DNA from: Amoebidium appalachense
Lineage: Eukaryota > Ichthyosporea
Assembly (NCBI GenBank): GCA_963693365.1
Contig: CAVNZM010000036.1
Coordinates: forward strand, 1-45,831
Direction of reading: 5' to 3'
Length of the DNA: 45,831 nucleotides
The notes under the pieces are model-generated. The model did no database searches. It had not been told where the DNA came from and saw only the letters and a program-made list of their open reading frames with translations. The translations under genes and the position numbers were made by a program. Shown piece after piece: positions 33,556-41,755 of this stretch (positions are counted from its first letter, which is position 1; each line of letters opens with the position of its first letter).

Positions 33556-34623
33556 TCAGAGCGTGTCGTCCTTGTCGGTCTTTGTGTTGAGCACGTCCAC
33601 AAGCCGCCGCTTGCGCGCGAGCATGCGCCGCCGCGTCTCGTCGTCCACGTACGCCTCGTCGTCCGACGTGTCCACGTCCTCCCCGCACGCGCGGCGGGAC
33701 TCCTTCTCGGTCACGTACGCGCCGTACAGGTTGGTCAGCACGCGGTCGCCCTTGTTGACGGGATGCGGCAGGCCGGCCACCAGGTCCGGGAGGCGCGGCG
33801 TGCACTTCTGCACGCGCACGCGCACGTACTGCACGCGCAGCATCTCGTAGCGCGCAAGCAGTGTCTCGTGGTCGTCCTTGAGCTTGTTGAACTGGACCTC
33901 CTTCTGTTGGAGCGCCGCGATGCGCGCGTTCAGATTGCGGATGTGCTCGATGTAGCGCTCGCACTCTGGGTTGGACTTCTTGAACCCCGCGACCTGCTCC
34001 TTAAGCAGCTCGTTCTCGCGCTTGGCTGCTTCCAGCTTCGCCTTGTCCTCCGTTGACTTGCTCAGCTCGTCGTACTTGGCGCGCAGGCCGATAAGCTCCT
34101 TGTTGTTGGTCGCTGCCTGTTCGATTGTCTCACGGAACTCGCGCAGCTCGAACATGACCGATCGCGCCGTGGTGTCGTCCAGGCCGGCCGCCACGAGCAT
34201 CGTGTGGTCGCCCAGGCCCTGTAGGATACGGACTAGTACCTGTGATATCTTGCGTGCCATGGCGCCCTTGTCCATGCCGCTCGCCAGCCCCCGTTTAGTG
34301 ATTCCAGATACATCGACAAGGATTTCGAATTGCCGGAGCGTTGTCTTCTCGACATCTGATGTGTCGGGTAGATTGGCTTCCAGTTTCAGCGTGGCCGTTG
34401 AATGGTCGTCGCTCTCACTATCGCGAATCAGTTCGGATATCTTCGGGGGGAGTTTTTGCATGATGTCTTGGATCGCGCGGTTGTAGATGCCCATTACGAT
34501 CTCGGTCCTGCTTGTCACCTTCTGCATCTTCTCCACCAGCTGGTTGATATCGACTATGCCATTTTTCCGGATGTCCGCAAAGAAGTCCACGAGAGTCCGG
34601 TCAACGGTAAAAGGCGCCGCCAT
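33556..34623 (-). CDS. Coiled-coil protein, 355 aa
   Basis: The ORF is intact from ATG 34623. Residues ~1-150 are helical and globular (VDRTLVDFFADIRKNG). Residues ~155-275 form a long coiled coil (LIGLRAKYDELSKSTEDKAK, KKSNPECERYIEHIRNLNAR). The C-terminal ~60 residues are acidic, then basic (DVDTSDDEAYVDDETRRRM, ARKRRLVDVL), like a regulatory or nuclear tail. A structural or assembly scaffold role is a reasonable guess; the family is not recognised. Confidence 0.7.
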   Translation of the reverse strand: MAAPFTVDRTLVDFFADIRKNGIVDINQLVEKMQKVTSRTEIVMGIYNRAIQDIMQKLPPKISELIRDSESDDHSTATLKLEANLPDTSDVEKTTLRQFEILVDVSGITKRGLASGMDKGAMARKISQVLVRILQGLGDHTMLVAAGLDDTTARSVMFELREFRETIEQAATNNKELIGLRAKYDELSKSTEDKAKLEAAKRENELLKEQVAGFKKSNPECERYIEHIRNLNARIAALQQKEVQFNKLKDDHETLLARYEMLRVQYVRVRVQKCTPRLPDLVAGLPHPVNKGDRVLTNLYGAYVTEKESRRACGEDVDTSDDEAYVDDETRRRMLARKRRLVDVLNTKTDKDDTL

Positions 34624-34692
34624 CAGTTAGCACTTACAAACATAATCACACGGTCCCGTGCGCGCAGCGCAATTTTGTCGCCTACGTCCCAT

Positions 34693-34920
34693 ATGGGCGT
34701 CGGCAATGAGATCGTTGTCTTTGTCCTCTGGATTGTGGCGGTCGCCGCGCTGGCTTCGTTTATACGCTTTTACAAAGCCATGGAGAGCGAGAAGTGCGTC
34801 GAGCCGGTCGTGAAGACCGAGTTCCGCGTCTGGTACAACGCCTCCTTGTACGTGTGTGGCGGAGTTTTCTTCCTGTATCTGGGCCGTATGGCCTACATTC
34901 TGAACCACAACGCCGACTAG
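34693..34920 (+). CDS. Two-span membrane protein, 75 aa
   Basis: The frame is open far upstream, but ATG 34693 (MGVGNEIVVFVL) lies just after the divergent neighbour's start and begins a natural protein. Two membrane helices are evident (IVVFVLWIVAVAALASFI and ASLYVCGGVFFLYLGRMAYIL), joined by a charged ~25-residue loop. Small virion-membrane proteins of this shape are common in NCLDVs. The MG start does not fit the N-myristoylation consensus well because position 6 is not Ser/Thr. Confidence 0.62.
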   Translation: MGVGNEIVVFVLWIVAVAALASFIRFYKAMESEKCVEPVVKTEFRVWYNASLYVCGGVFFLYLGRMAYILNHNAD

Positions 34921-34959
34921 AAAAGCAGGCGTCTGTTTTGTTTCGCGCCATTTATTAGC

Positions 34960-35355
34960 ATGGGCGCCGCCACATCGCAACCGGTCGTGTGCCTCCCCGC
35001 TCACACCTACTTCGTGACGACCGACGCGGACCCGTCGCTCGTTCTTGTGACGAGGCGGCTTGCCGGAACCCTCACCGTCGACTGCACCCGTGTCGTCGTG
35101 TGGGCAACCACGCGCCCACTCTACCTACTGCCGACCACGCACCTGCGCAACATCCACCCCGACAAGTTTTCCACGGTCGCCGTTCAGCACGGCTGCGACG
35201 CACTCATTGCCGAGCGCCTTGTCCTCGGCGCGGACCCCGAATCCCTCGACCTCGTCCAGCTGGCCGAACTATCCCCCAGGGACTTTCGCTTGTACCGCCG
35301 CGCGTTTCTTCGCGAAACCGTGACCACAGACATCAACCGGGCCCAAGCGTGCTAG
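34960..35355 (+). CDS. Candidate N-myristoylated protein, 131 aa
   Basis: ATG 34960 starts MGAATSQPV. Gly2 with Ser6 fits the N-myristoylation consensus (G-x-x-x-S/T), so membrane targeting is likely. The rest is a compact domain with strands (YFVTTDADPSLVLVTRRLAG) and a C-terminal helix (SPRDFRLYRRAFLRETVT). It follows the two-span membrane protein by 39 nt and overlaps the 3' end of the convergent Nudix-like gene by ~23 nt. The family is unknown. Confidence 0.62.
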   Translation: MGAATSQPVVCLPAHTYFVTTDADPSLVLVTRRLAGTLTVDCTRVVVWATTRPLYLLPTTHLRNIHPDKFSTVAVQHGCDALIAERLVLGADPESLDLVQLAELSPRDFRLYRRAFLRETVTTDINRAQAC

Positions 35356-36001
35356 GGTCGCACCACACCAGGTCCTTGAGGAACAGCCCAATGTTGAAAT
35401 ACTGCACGAGGTTGTTGAGGCCGGCAAGGAATGGCCGCCGGAACATGGGATTGCCGGGCATGCCCGGCACGGGATGGTTCCATCGTGACCGCAGGGCCAC
35501 GTCAAACACGTCGTCCGCATGAAACCAATGCATGGTCCGCTTCTCCAGGAAGTCGTACTTAACGCGCAACGCCCCGTCACGTACTTCGGTCGCGCCTGGT
35601 AGTGCAAGCTGCCCCGCCACAAGCGCGTGGCGCGCTGCCTCGAATCGGCGCGGTAGGTGCGGGTCAAAAGGGATCTGCACCATGTACGTAATAAAGTAGC
35701 GGTTCTGCCCGGCCGCACCCGCAAACCGCAGCACGTACGCGCGGTCGCGCAGGATGCCCTCGAGCACGGGGCGCGGCATCACCGTGTCCAGTGTCTCCTC
35801 GTAGAACTCCATGACGGTGGTCTCCTCCACGGTCAGGCCCGGCTTGAGGCGCCCCCCAAACACCCCATAGCGCCCGTCGCTGTCCTCCTGCCCCAACAGG
35901 AACAGCACGCGCCGGTCGTGCACGGCGTAGGGCAGCACACCGGCGCCGATGATGCGGCAGTCGTCGTCGTGGTAGGGGATGCACATGTCCAGGACCTTCA
36001 T
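35333..36001 (-). CDS. Nudix-like hydrolase with degenerate Nudix box
   Basis: This is a 222-residue protein from ATG 36001 (MKVLDMCIPYHDDD); the frame opens 20 codons earlier, but that part overlaps the fibre gene. The Nudix region reads GGRLKPGLTVEETTVMEFYEE. Against G-x5-E-x7-R-E-x2-E-E-x-G, the first Glu is Leu, the Arg is Met and the final Gly is Leu, while the metal-binding Glu of the E-x-x-E-E core remains. Poxvirus D9/D10-type decapping enzymes are the known viral relatives, but the altered box makes decapping activity uncertain. Surrounding strands (GRYGVFGGRLK, RYFITYMVQIP) fit the fold. Confidence 0.65.
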   Translation of the reverse strand: MKVLDMCIPYHDDDCRIIGAGVLPYAVHDRRVLFLLGQEDSDGRYGVFGGRLKPGLTVEETTVMEFYEETLDTVMPRPVLEGILRDRAYVLRFAGAAGQNRYFITYMVQIPFDPHLPRRFEAARHALVAGQLALPGATEVRDGALRVKYDFLEKRTMHWFHADDVFDVALRSRWNHPVPGMPGNPMFRRPFLAGLNNLVQYFNIGLFLKDLVWCDPSTLGPG

Positions 36002-36045
36002 CGAGTGGGGGGGAGATAATCTGGAGGTGCGGGGGATTTCAGGGC

Positions 36046-38442
36046 CTACTCCACTGTCCAAGACGAGTTGCTGAGTGTTACAACGTCGCCATAATCCTTT
36101 CGCAACATCACGAACAACACGCCAGCAGGGCTCCGCCCGGGCCCGTTGTTTGTTACCGTGACCGTTATCGTGTTTACCGACAGGCTTAGAGTGGTTTCAA
36201 ACTTTGGATAGCCTGGCGTGGTCCAGCTGTTTTCTGGCACCGTTGCAACAGTGACACCGTTGATGGCAACGGTGGCCGTGTTGTCGCAAACCACATGCAT
36301 GACGATTACTTGAGAACCGTAACTACCAACGACTTTCTTGAACGTGCAAACCCCAGGATCCGCGCCTAAATTGGCGTTCGGGTGGCTCCAAATCCACCGG
36401 GCATTTGGATGCGGGAACTGGCATGCGGTCCCCCAGGGAGCTACCGCGGCGTCGTACCTCCCGGACTCCCCTGCCCACCGCGTGATGCGCCCCCGTTCCC
36501 ACTGAACAAGTACCCCCTTCAGCTTTTGGGTCTCCGTAGGCACCTCGTCCTCACGCACGTACGTGCGCTGCGACCTTTCGCTCCAAGCCGGGATGCTCGT
36601 GTCGCTGTTGGCCCAGGGCGTTAGGGGCCACGCGGCCACGGCCTTGCGCATAAAGCAGTAGCCGTACCTTCCGCCGCTATTAAGTGCGGGCGCGTACCCA
36701 AACTGCACACAGTTAAATGTGGCCTCCGCGCGGGCCATGCATTGTACCGCACTCCCAAAACCCCAGTTGCTGGCGTCTTGCCAGTCGTTGTAGGTGTTGG
36801 TGGTGGAGTGATCCGCTAGCTGGTCGAACATGTACCAGCGCATCCGCAGGAAGGGCGTGTACAGGTACCAGCCGGCCCAGTCGTTCCAGCGCCAAGGCGC
36901 CCTCGGAGCCGTGCTGGAGTAGTAGGTGGCTGCGATGTAGCTTGAGCCGTTCACGGTCGCCGCTGGCACAAGCTGTGAAATCATGTCCTCTCGTGCGTGT
37001 GAAGACATGGTATCCACACCCGCCGCTGGTTGCAAGTCGCTGTCAGCCAGAGTGTTCAGATCGGATAGAGCAACAGTTCCGCTATATATCCCCCAAGGTT
37101 GGCGGACCTGGTACGTATGGAACAACCCTATATGGCCGTTGGCGTCCGCATACTCTACGAGTCGGGCAAAGTCGTGGGTCCCGACGGGGCTTGCCCCAAA
37201 AATAGGGCCCGTTCCAACTAAAACCATAACCTTTTGCGCTAACTGTATCCATCGGTGCCTGGTGGTCTGGGGTGCCACACACACATAGTCCCAGCTGCTG
37301 TCGTCAAACATGTACATCCTCTGCTGGCTGGACTCCACCTCTGCTTCACCCCCAGCCTCCCAGCGCCCAAACGCGTTGAAGTACTCGCAGTAAATCAGAT
37401 ACAGCTGCCGTCGCGCGGGCATGCTGCTTGCGTACGAACCCGTTATCGCCCCTGTTGGCGGTCCCCCTACCTTGGACCTCCGGAAGGCCATGTATCCAGG
37501 CTTGGGGGCGATGTAGAAGAACACGCTGGTAGTAATACACCGTTCGCCCCCGAGGGGTCCAACTGTGTAGACGGCCACGGGATTGGTGTTGTTCACGCTC
37601 ACGATCTTGCAAGGCATCAGCCCGTGTTCCTTCGTGACACAGAAGCCCCCCCACACCGGCCCGATCTCGTCGCATTGGAACGCCACCGCGTTGCGAGGCG
37701 GTACGGCCCTCCGCACCAGTGTGTACGTCTCAAACTCGACCTCGTTGCATGCCAGCCGCCGCACGTCTCGCCCAATGGCCTCGGGGTCAGAGCAGTGCAG
37801 CGCCACGTTGCGCACGCCCACCTCGCTGTAGCTACTGCCCGTCTGTCCCCCGATGCAGACATAGCTGCTGCTTGGCGACACGGTCGTCCACACAGCCTCG
37901 GTCGTGATGGTGCTAGTGGCGACCCCGTGCACGTACGTCACCCACTTGCTCTGGACCACGTCAAGGACCACCGGCGTCCAGGCCTCTGCCGTCGTGTACC
38001 CGGGATCTAGCTCCACGGGCTGTGTAAGTGTCTCGGTGCTCAGCGTGCCAGTCTGTGTGTCCATGGTCAGCCGCAGGTCCACGTTGGTGCTGGTGCTGCT
38101 TGACGCATGCCCCAGAACGGGGCTCCACACTGCCGCCCAGATCTTCGTGCCGGGCAGCGCCGTGATGCGCTTTACACGCACCTCGAAGCTGAGAGTGAAC
38201 CTCCCGCCCGCATGCACGGGCCAGAACACGTAGCCCAGCTGGTTGGCCGTACCCGGGGTCAGCCGTATCTCCCGGTTTGTCTTGTCCATGTACGCACAGC
38301 CGCCCAGGTGGCCTGTGGCCGGGGCCTGCCAGCCCGTTGCGGCCCACACATCCGGGGTCTCCCAGACCAGGCACCTCGAGCCCTGCCGGCTGTTCGGCAG
38401 CCATGCGATGCGAGCTGTCAGGGCACTCACACGGTCGCCCAT
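36046..38442 (-). CDS. Fibre/spike-like virion surface protein A, 798 aa
   Basis: Start ATG 38442 (MGDRVSALTARI); the frame is open further up only by overlap with the next gene. It shares an N-terminal module with the two neighbouring paralogues: a short helix, then CAYMDKTNREIRLT and QLGYVFWPVHAGGRFTLSF. It shares a central module too (TYTLVRRAVPP, GFCVTKEHG, TTSVFFYIAPKPGYMAFRR). The last ~120 residues are unique: WIWSHPN, then VCDNTATVAINGVTVA and NTITVTVTNNGPG, like the carbohydrate-binding beta-sandwich found at the ends of some adhesins. There is no membrane span or signal peptide. A host-attachment or appendage role is inferred from this and from the repeat fibre nearby. Confidence 0.7.
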   Translation of the reverse strand: MGDRVSALTARIAWLPNSRQGSRCLVWETPDVWAATGWQAPATGHLGGCAYMDKTNREIRLTPGTANQLGYVFWPVHAGGRFTLSFEVRVKRITALPGTKIWAAVWSPVLGHASSSTSTNVDLRLTMDTQTGTLSTETLTQPVELDPGYTTAEAWTPVVLDVVQSKWVTYVHGVATSTITTEAVWTTVSPSSSYVCIGGQTGSSYSEVGVRNVALHCSDPEAIGRDVRRLACNEVEFETYTLVRRAVPPRNAVAFQCDEIGPVWGGFCVTKEHGLMPCKIVSVNNTNPVAVYTVGPLGGERCITTSVFFYIAPKPGYMAFRRSKVGGPPTGAITGSYASSMPARRQLYLIYCEYFNAFGRWEAGGEAEVESSQQRMYMFDDSSWDYVCVAPQTTRHRWIQLAQKVMVLVGTGPIFGASPVGTHDFARLVEYADANGHIGLFHTYQVRQPWGIYSGTVALSDLNTLADSDLQPAAGVDTMSSHAREDMISQLVPAATVNGSSYIAATYYSSTAPRAPWRWNDWAGWYLYTPFLRMRWYMFDQLADHSTTNTYNDWQDASNWGFGSAVQCMARAEATFNCVQFGYAPALNSGGRYGYCFMRKAVAAWPLTPWANSDTSIPAWSERSQRTYVREDEVPTETQKLKGVLVQWERGRITRWAGESGRYDAAVAPWGTACQFPHPNARWIWSHPNANLGADPGVCTFKKVVGSYGSQVIVMHVVCDNTATVAINGVTVATVPENSWTTPGYPKFETTLSLSVNTITVTVTNNGPGRSPAGVLFVMLRKDYGDVVTLSNSSWTVE

Positions 38443-38465
38443 AATGCAGTCCCCCACAAAATGTG

Positions 38466-40068
38466 CTAGGCGAGCATGGCCATGTTCAGATACCAGCCGC
38501 AGGCAGCGTGCCAGCGCCACACCAGCCCGTTGGTGTCCGTGTAGTTGGCGTTGGTGTACGCGGCGGGAGGCACGCGCGGCTTGGCGTTCTCGAATACGTC
38601 GGTGCGGATGATGGACGCCCCGTCCCGCCACGTGGTCTTGGCCGGCCACGAGGGGCCGGGTTTGAAGTAGTATCCACGGCCCAATGCCGGCTTGTACGTG
38701 TAGTCCACGGCCATCAGGGTGACCCCTTTTGCGGTCGCTATGCGCTCGCCCTCCGCCACGATCTCGTCCACGTCCAAGCTGGCGAATGTGGACGCGCCAG
38801 CCCACTCGCCGGGTACGTAGGTCGTGGACAGCCCTCGTGGCAGCGTCATGTACCGCCCCTTGGTGGTCTGCGGGACCACGCATACGTACACCCACGACCC
38901 GTCGTCTGTCAGTGTGACGGCCCCGCCGAACTCGCACACGATCGAACCCCCGGGCTCGTAGTAGCCATAGGTGAACGTGTCTGTGCGCTCCAGTGAGATG
39001 AGGTACAGGCTGCCGCGCTCGGTCGCCGCTTGGGGGTTTTCGGTATACAGCGCGTTGTTGGGTGGGCCTCCGATCCGTCGCTTGCGAATGGCAACAAACC
39101 CGGCCCTGGGCACCACATAGAAGAACGTTGTGCTTGAGTAGGACGTCCCACCCAGGGCGTAGTACGCCGTCATCGGGCTTCCGGTCGCCGAAATCTTGCA
39201 CGGCACCATGCCGTGTGCGGATGCGCAGAACCCCGCATAGATCGGCCCCAGATTAACATGTGCCCCAAACGTCACGGCCCCCGGCGGTGGTCGGCTCGCA
39301 CGCACAAGCGTGTGCGTGGGAAACTCAAGCTCGTTGATGGCCGTCAGCGCGGCGTCGCACCCCGGAGGCGGGGCGTTTGTTGTCAGCGTGATGTTGCGCA
39401 CGGCGTGCTCGCACGAGTAGCCGCCCGTGCGTGCGCACAGCGAGAGGGTCGTCGGCCGTGTTGGTGCAGGCTGGGTGGGTGTCTGGGTGTGCAGCTGCGT
39501 CCAGCCAGCCCCCTTGTCAAGCAGCACCTGCAGCCCGTTGGTCTTGGTGGCAAACCGCACCATGCATGTCCACCACGCCCCCCCGGTGCCAGCTCGGGGG
39601 TACGTCACTGTGCCCAGCACCGTGGCGCCAAGGTACAGCCGCGACTTCGACTCGTACTCGTCAAACGTCAGCCGGTACGCCTCGGGCTGCAGAAGCTCGT
39701 CCTCCCCCTGGTAACGCTCGCCGGAGTACCGCTGCCCCAAGCTAAACCAGTTGGCCCACAAGGCATCGGCGCCGCTGGTCGTGCCGTCGCCGGCCCTGAA
39801 CTGGAAAGCAAGCTGGAAGTTGTCCACGGGCGGCATTACCCACACCACATAGCCATGTTGGCTGCTCTGCTTGTCCGTCAGCCTGATCTCCCCGCCCGTC
39901 CTGTTCATGTACGCAGTCCCCCCCAGCACGCCCGCCGCCGGCGCCACCCCACGCCGTGCCCTGCTGCGAGGCGCTCCACGTCTCGGCGTTCTCGAGCACC
40001 AGCGTCGTCGTGTGCCGTGCCGCAATGCTGTTGATCCGCGCGTCCAGCGTCGCCAGCCGGTCCGCCAT
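38466..40068 (-). CDS. Fibre/spike-like virion surface protein B, one frame break
   Basis: The protein begins at ATG 40068 (MADRLATLDARI) and the frame changes at ~39947-39950 (CCCC). Beyond the break it continues GTAYMNRTGGEIRLTDKQ and runs to 38466 (~533 residues in all). Alignment with paralogues A and C places the break between the Trp and the Ala-Pro of the shared 'W-x-A-P ... L-G-G' stretch. The central module (HTLVRASRPP, GFCASAHGMVPCKI, FFYVVPRAGFVAIRKRR) matches A closely. It ends WRWHAACGWYLNM, like paralogue C. It shares a 33-nt divergent promoter region with paralogue C. Confidence 0.65.
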
Positions 40069-40101
40069 TGCCCACTGCGCACATTTGTTTTGCCCTACTC
40101 A
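40069..40101. promoter_or_regulatory. Divergent promoter between fibre genes B and C
   Basis: Only 33 nt separate the two ATGs, so both genes must be driven from here or from within each other's 5' coding sequence. A T-rich TTTGTTTTG lies in the middle. Confidence 0.4.
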
Positions 40102-41749
40102 ATGGCGGACCGCCTCGCCCGCCTCACACAGCGCATCCTCAACCTCGAGGGCTCGCCCCCCCGATGTGTGCTCCAGGAGACCCCCGAGACCTGGGCCCGC
40201 ACCGACTGGGCGTGCCCCACCACCGGCACTCTCGGCGGCAGCGCCTACATGAACAGGGCCAATGCCGAGATCCGCCTCACCGACCGCGCCGCCAACCAGA
40301 CCGGCTACGTGTACTGGCCCGTGTGCCCCGGGCAGCGCTTCGTGCTGTCCTTCAAGTTCAGGACCGGCGCCGGATCCACCCCCGCAGAAGGAGGCCCTGT
40401 ACGTGTCGTGGAACCAGGCCTACCCGTACCCGAACGGAGCCGTCGCCGGCATGGAGTTCCGCGTGCAGTTCAGCCCGGGGTCCGGGAAGCTCGTTTCCTA
40501 CCAACCAAACGGGGCCTTCAACTTCTCCGGCTGGCCTGCCAACGGCACCAACGGCGCCTGGCAGACGTGCGTCGTCAGCATCGCCCCGGACGCCGGCTAC
40601 GTGTTTTGTTCCCTCGGCCGGCTGCGCCTGACACACACACTGGCCGACCTGACCCCCGCCTCCACCGCCAGCACCTTCCTGTCACTGTGCGCCTACACAC
40701 TCACCACCGACTACACCGAGCACGCCGTGAAGGACATCGAGCTGTGGACCTACGACCTGGGCGTGCCCGGGCGCGACGCCCGCTCGCTTGTGCTCAACGA
40801 GATCGACGGGCCCGGCTACCGCTGGGTGCGCAGCCCGCGCGTGCCGCCTGGGGCCGTGACGTTTGGGGTGGAAGAGAACGTTGGGCCCACGTACGCCGGG
40901 CTGTGTTTTACGTGGGCTCACGGGTCTATGCTGGGCACCATCACGTATGCGGTGGATAGTGACGGTCCGACAGCAACCTATGCGTCAGTCGTCGTGCCCG
41001 GGATGGCGCCTCTGGCCTCGAACGGCAGCACCGAGGCATTCAGGTCGGCGAACTTTTTGTATCTCGTGCCCAAGGCAGGCTTTGTTGCCGTATGTAGGAA
41101 CTGGCCCACCCGCACACCCACTACGGACTTCCCGGCAGGCGCCGTGTGCGTACAATCCCCCGTTCCCCAGCTCACGCGGGCGGTGGATACATATCTGGTA
41201 AGCGAAGGGTTGCGTGCAAGGTACTTTGGAGCAGCCTACTTCGGCGGCGCGGTCTACAGTTTCGCGTCCAACAGTGGTATAGACGAGCGCGGGCCGGACC
41301 AGGTCGGGTTCGTCTGTCTAACCCCCCAGAGCACAAAGCGCAGGTACACGGTGCTCCCCTATGGCGTTGCCATCAACACCAACAGGACCCTCTTCGCTAC
41401 GTCTACTGCCTCTACGCCTCTCTGGGACACCGACAAAATGGGATCCCAGATGGAGCTTAACGACACCACCGACCCGGGGATCCCATCCGTGCTGTGCGAT
41501 GCAAACTATACGTCTGGTGCGCCCACCAACATGTTCACGTTTTACAAAGGCTCGCCGTGGCCGGTGTCAACAAACGGCAATTACTACACCTACTCGGTGG
41601 TGCGCTGGGACGACATGGAGGGGGCCAAGCCCAACGGCACGGTCGATGCGCAGCAGTACAAGACACAGGACTATGTGGATGCGGCTCGCAACCTCACGTG
41701 GCGCTGGTGCGCGTGGGCCGGCTGGTATCTCAACATGCATCCGACATAA
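40102..41749 (+). CDS. Fibre/spike-like virion surface protein C, one frame break
   Basis: ATG 40102 starts MADRLARLTQRI, like paralogue B. The first frame holds SAYMNRANAEIRLTDRAA and FVLSFKFRTG. It breaks at a five-C run (40379-40383), after which the next frame continues ALYVSWNQAYPYP to 41749 (~548 residues in all). The central module (WVRSPRVPPGAVTFG, YAGLCFTWAHG, NFLYLVPKAGFVAVC) and the C-terminal WRWCAWAGWYLNM match paralogue B. A role on the virion surface is inferred as for A and B. Divergence is strongest in the middle third, as expected for exposed regions. Confidence 0.65.
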
Positions 41750-41755
41750 ACCCTT

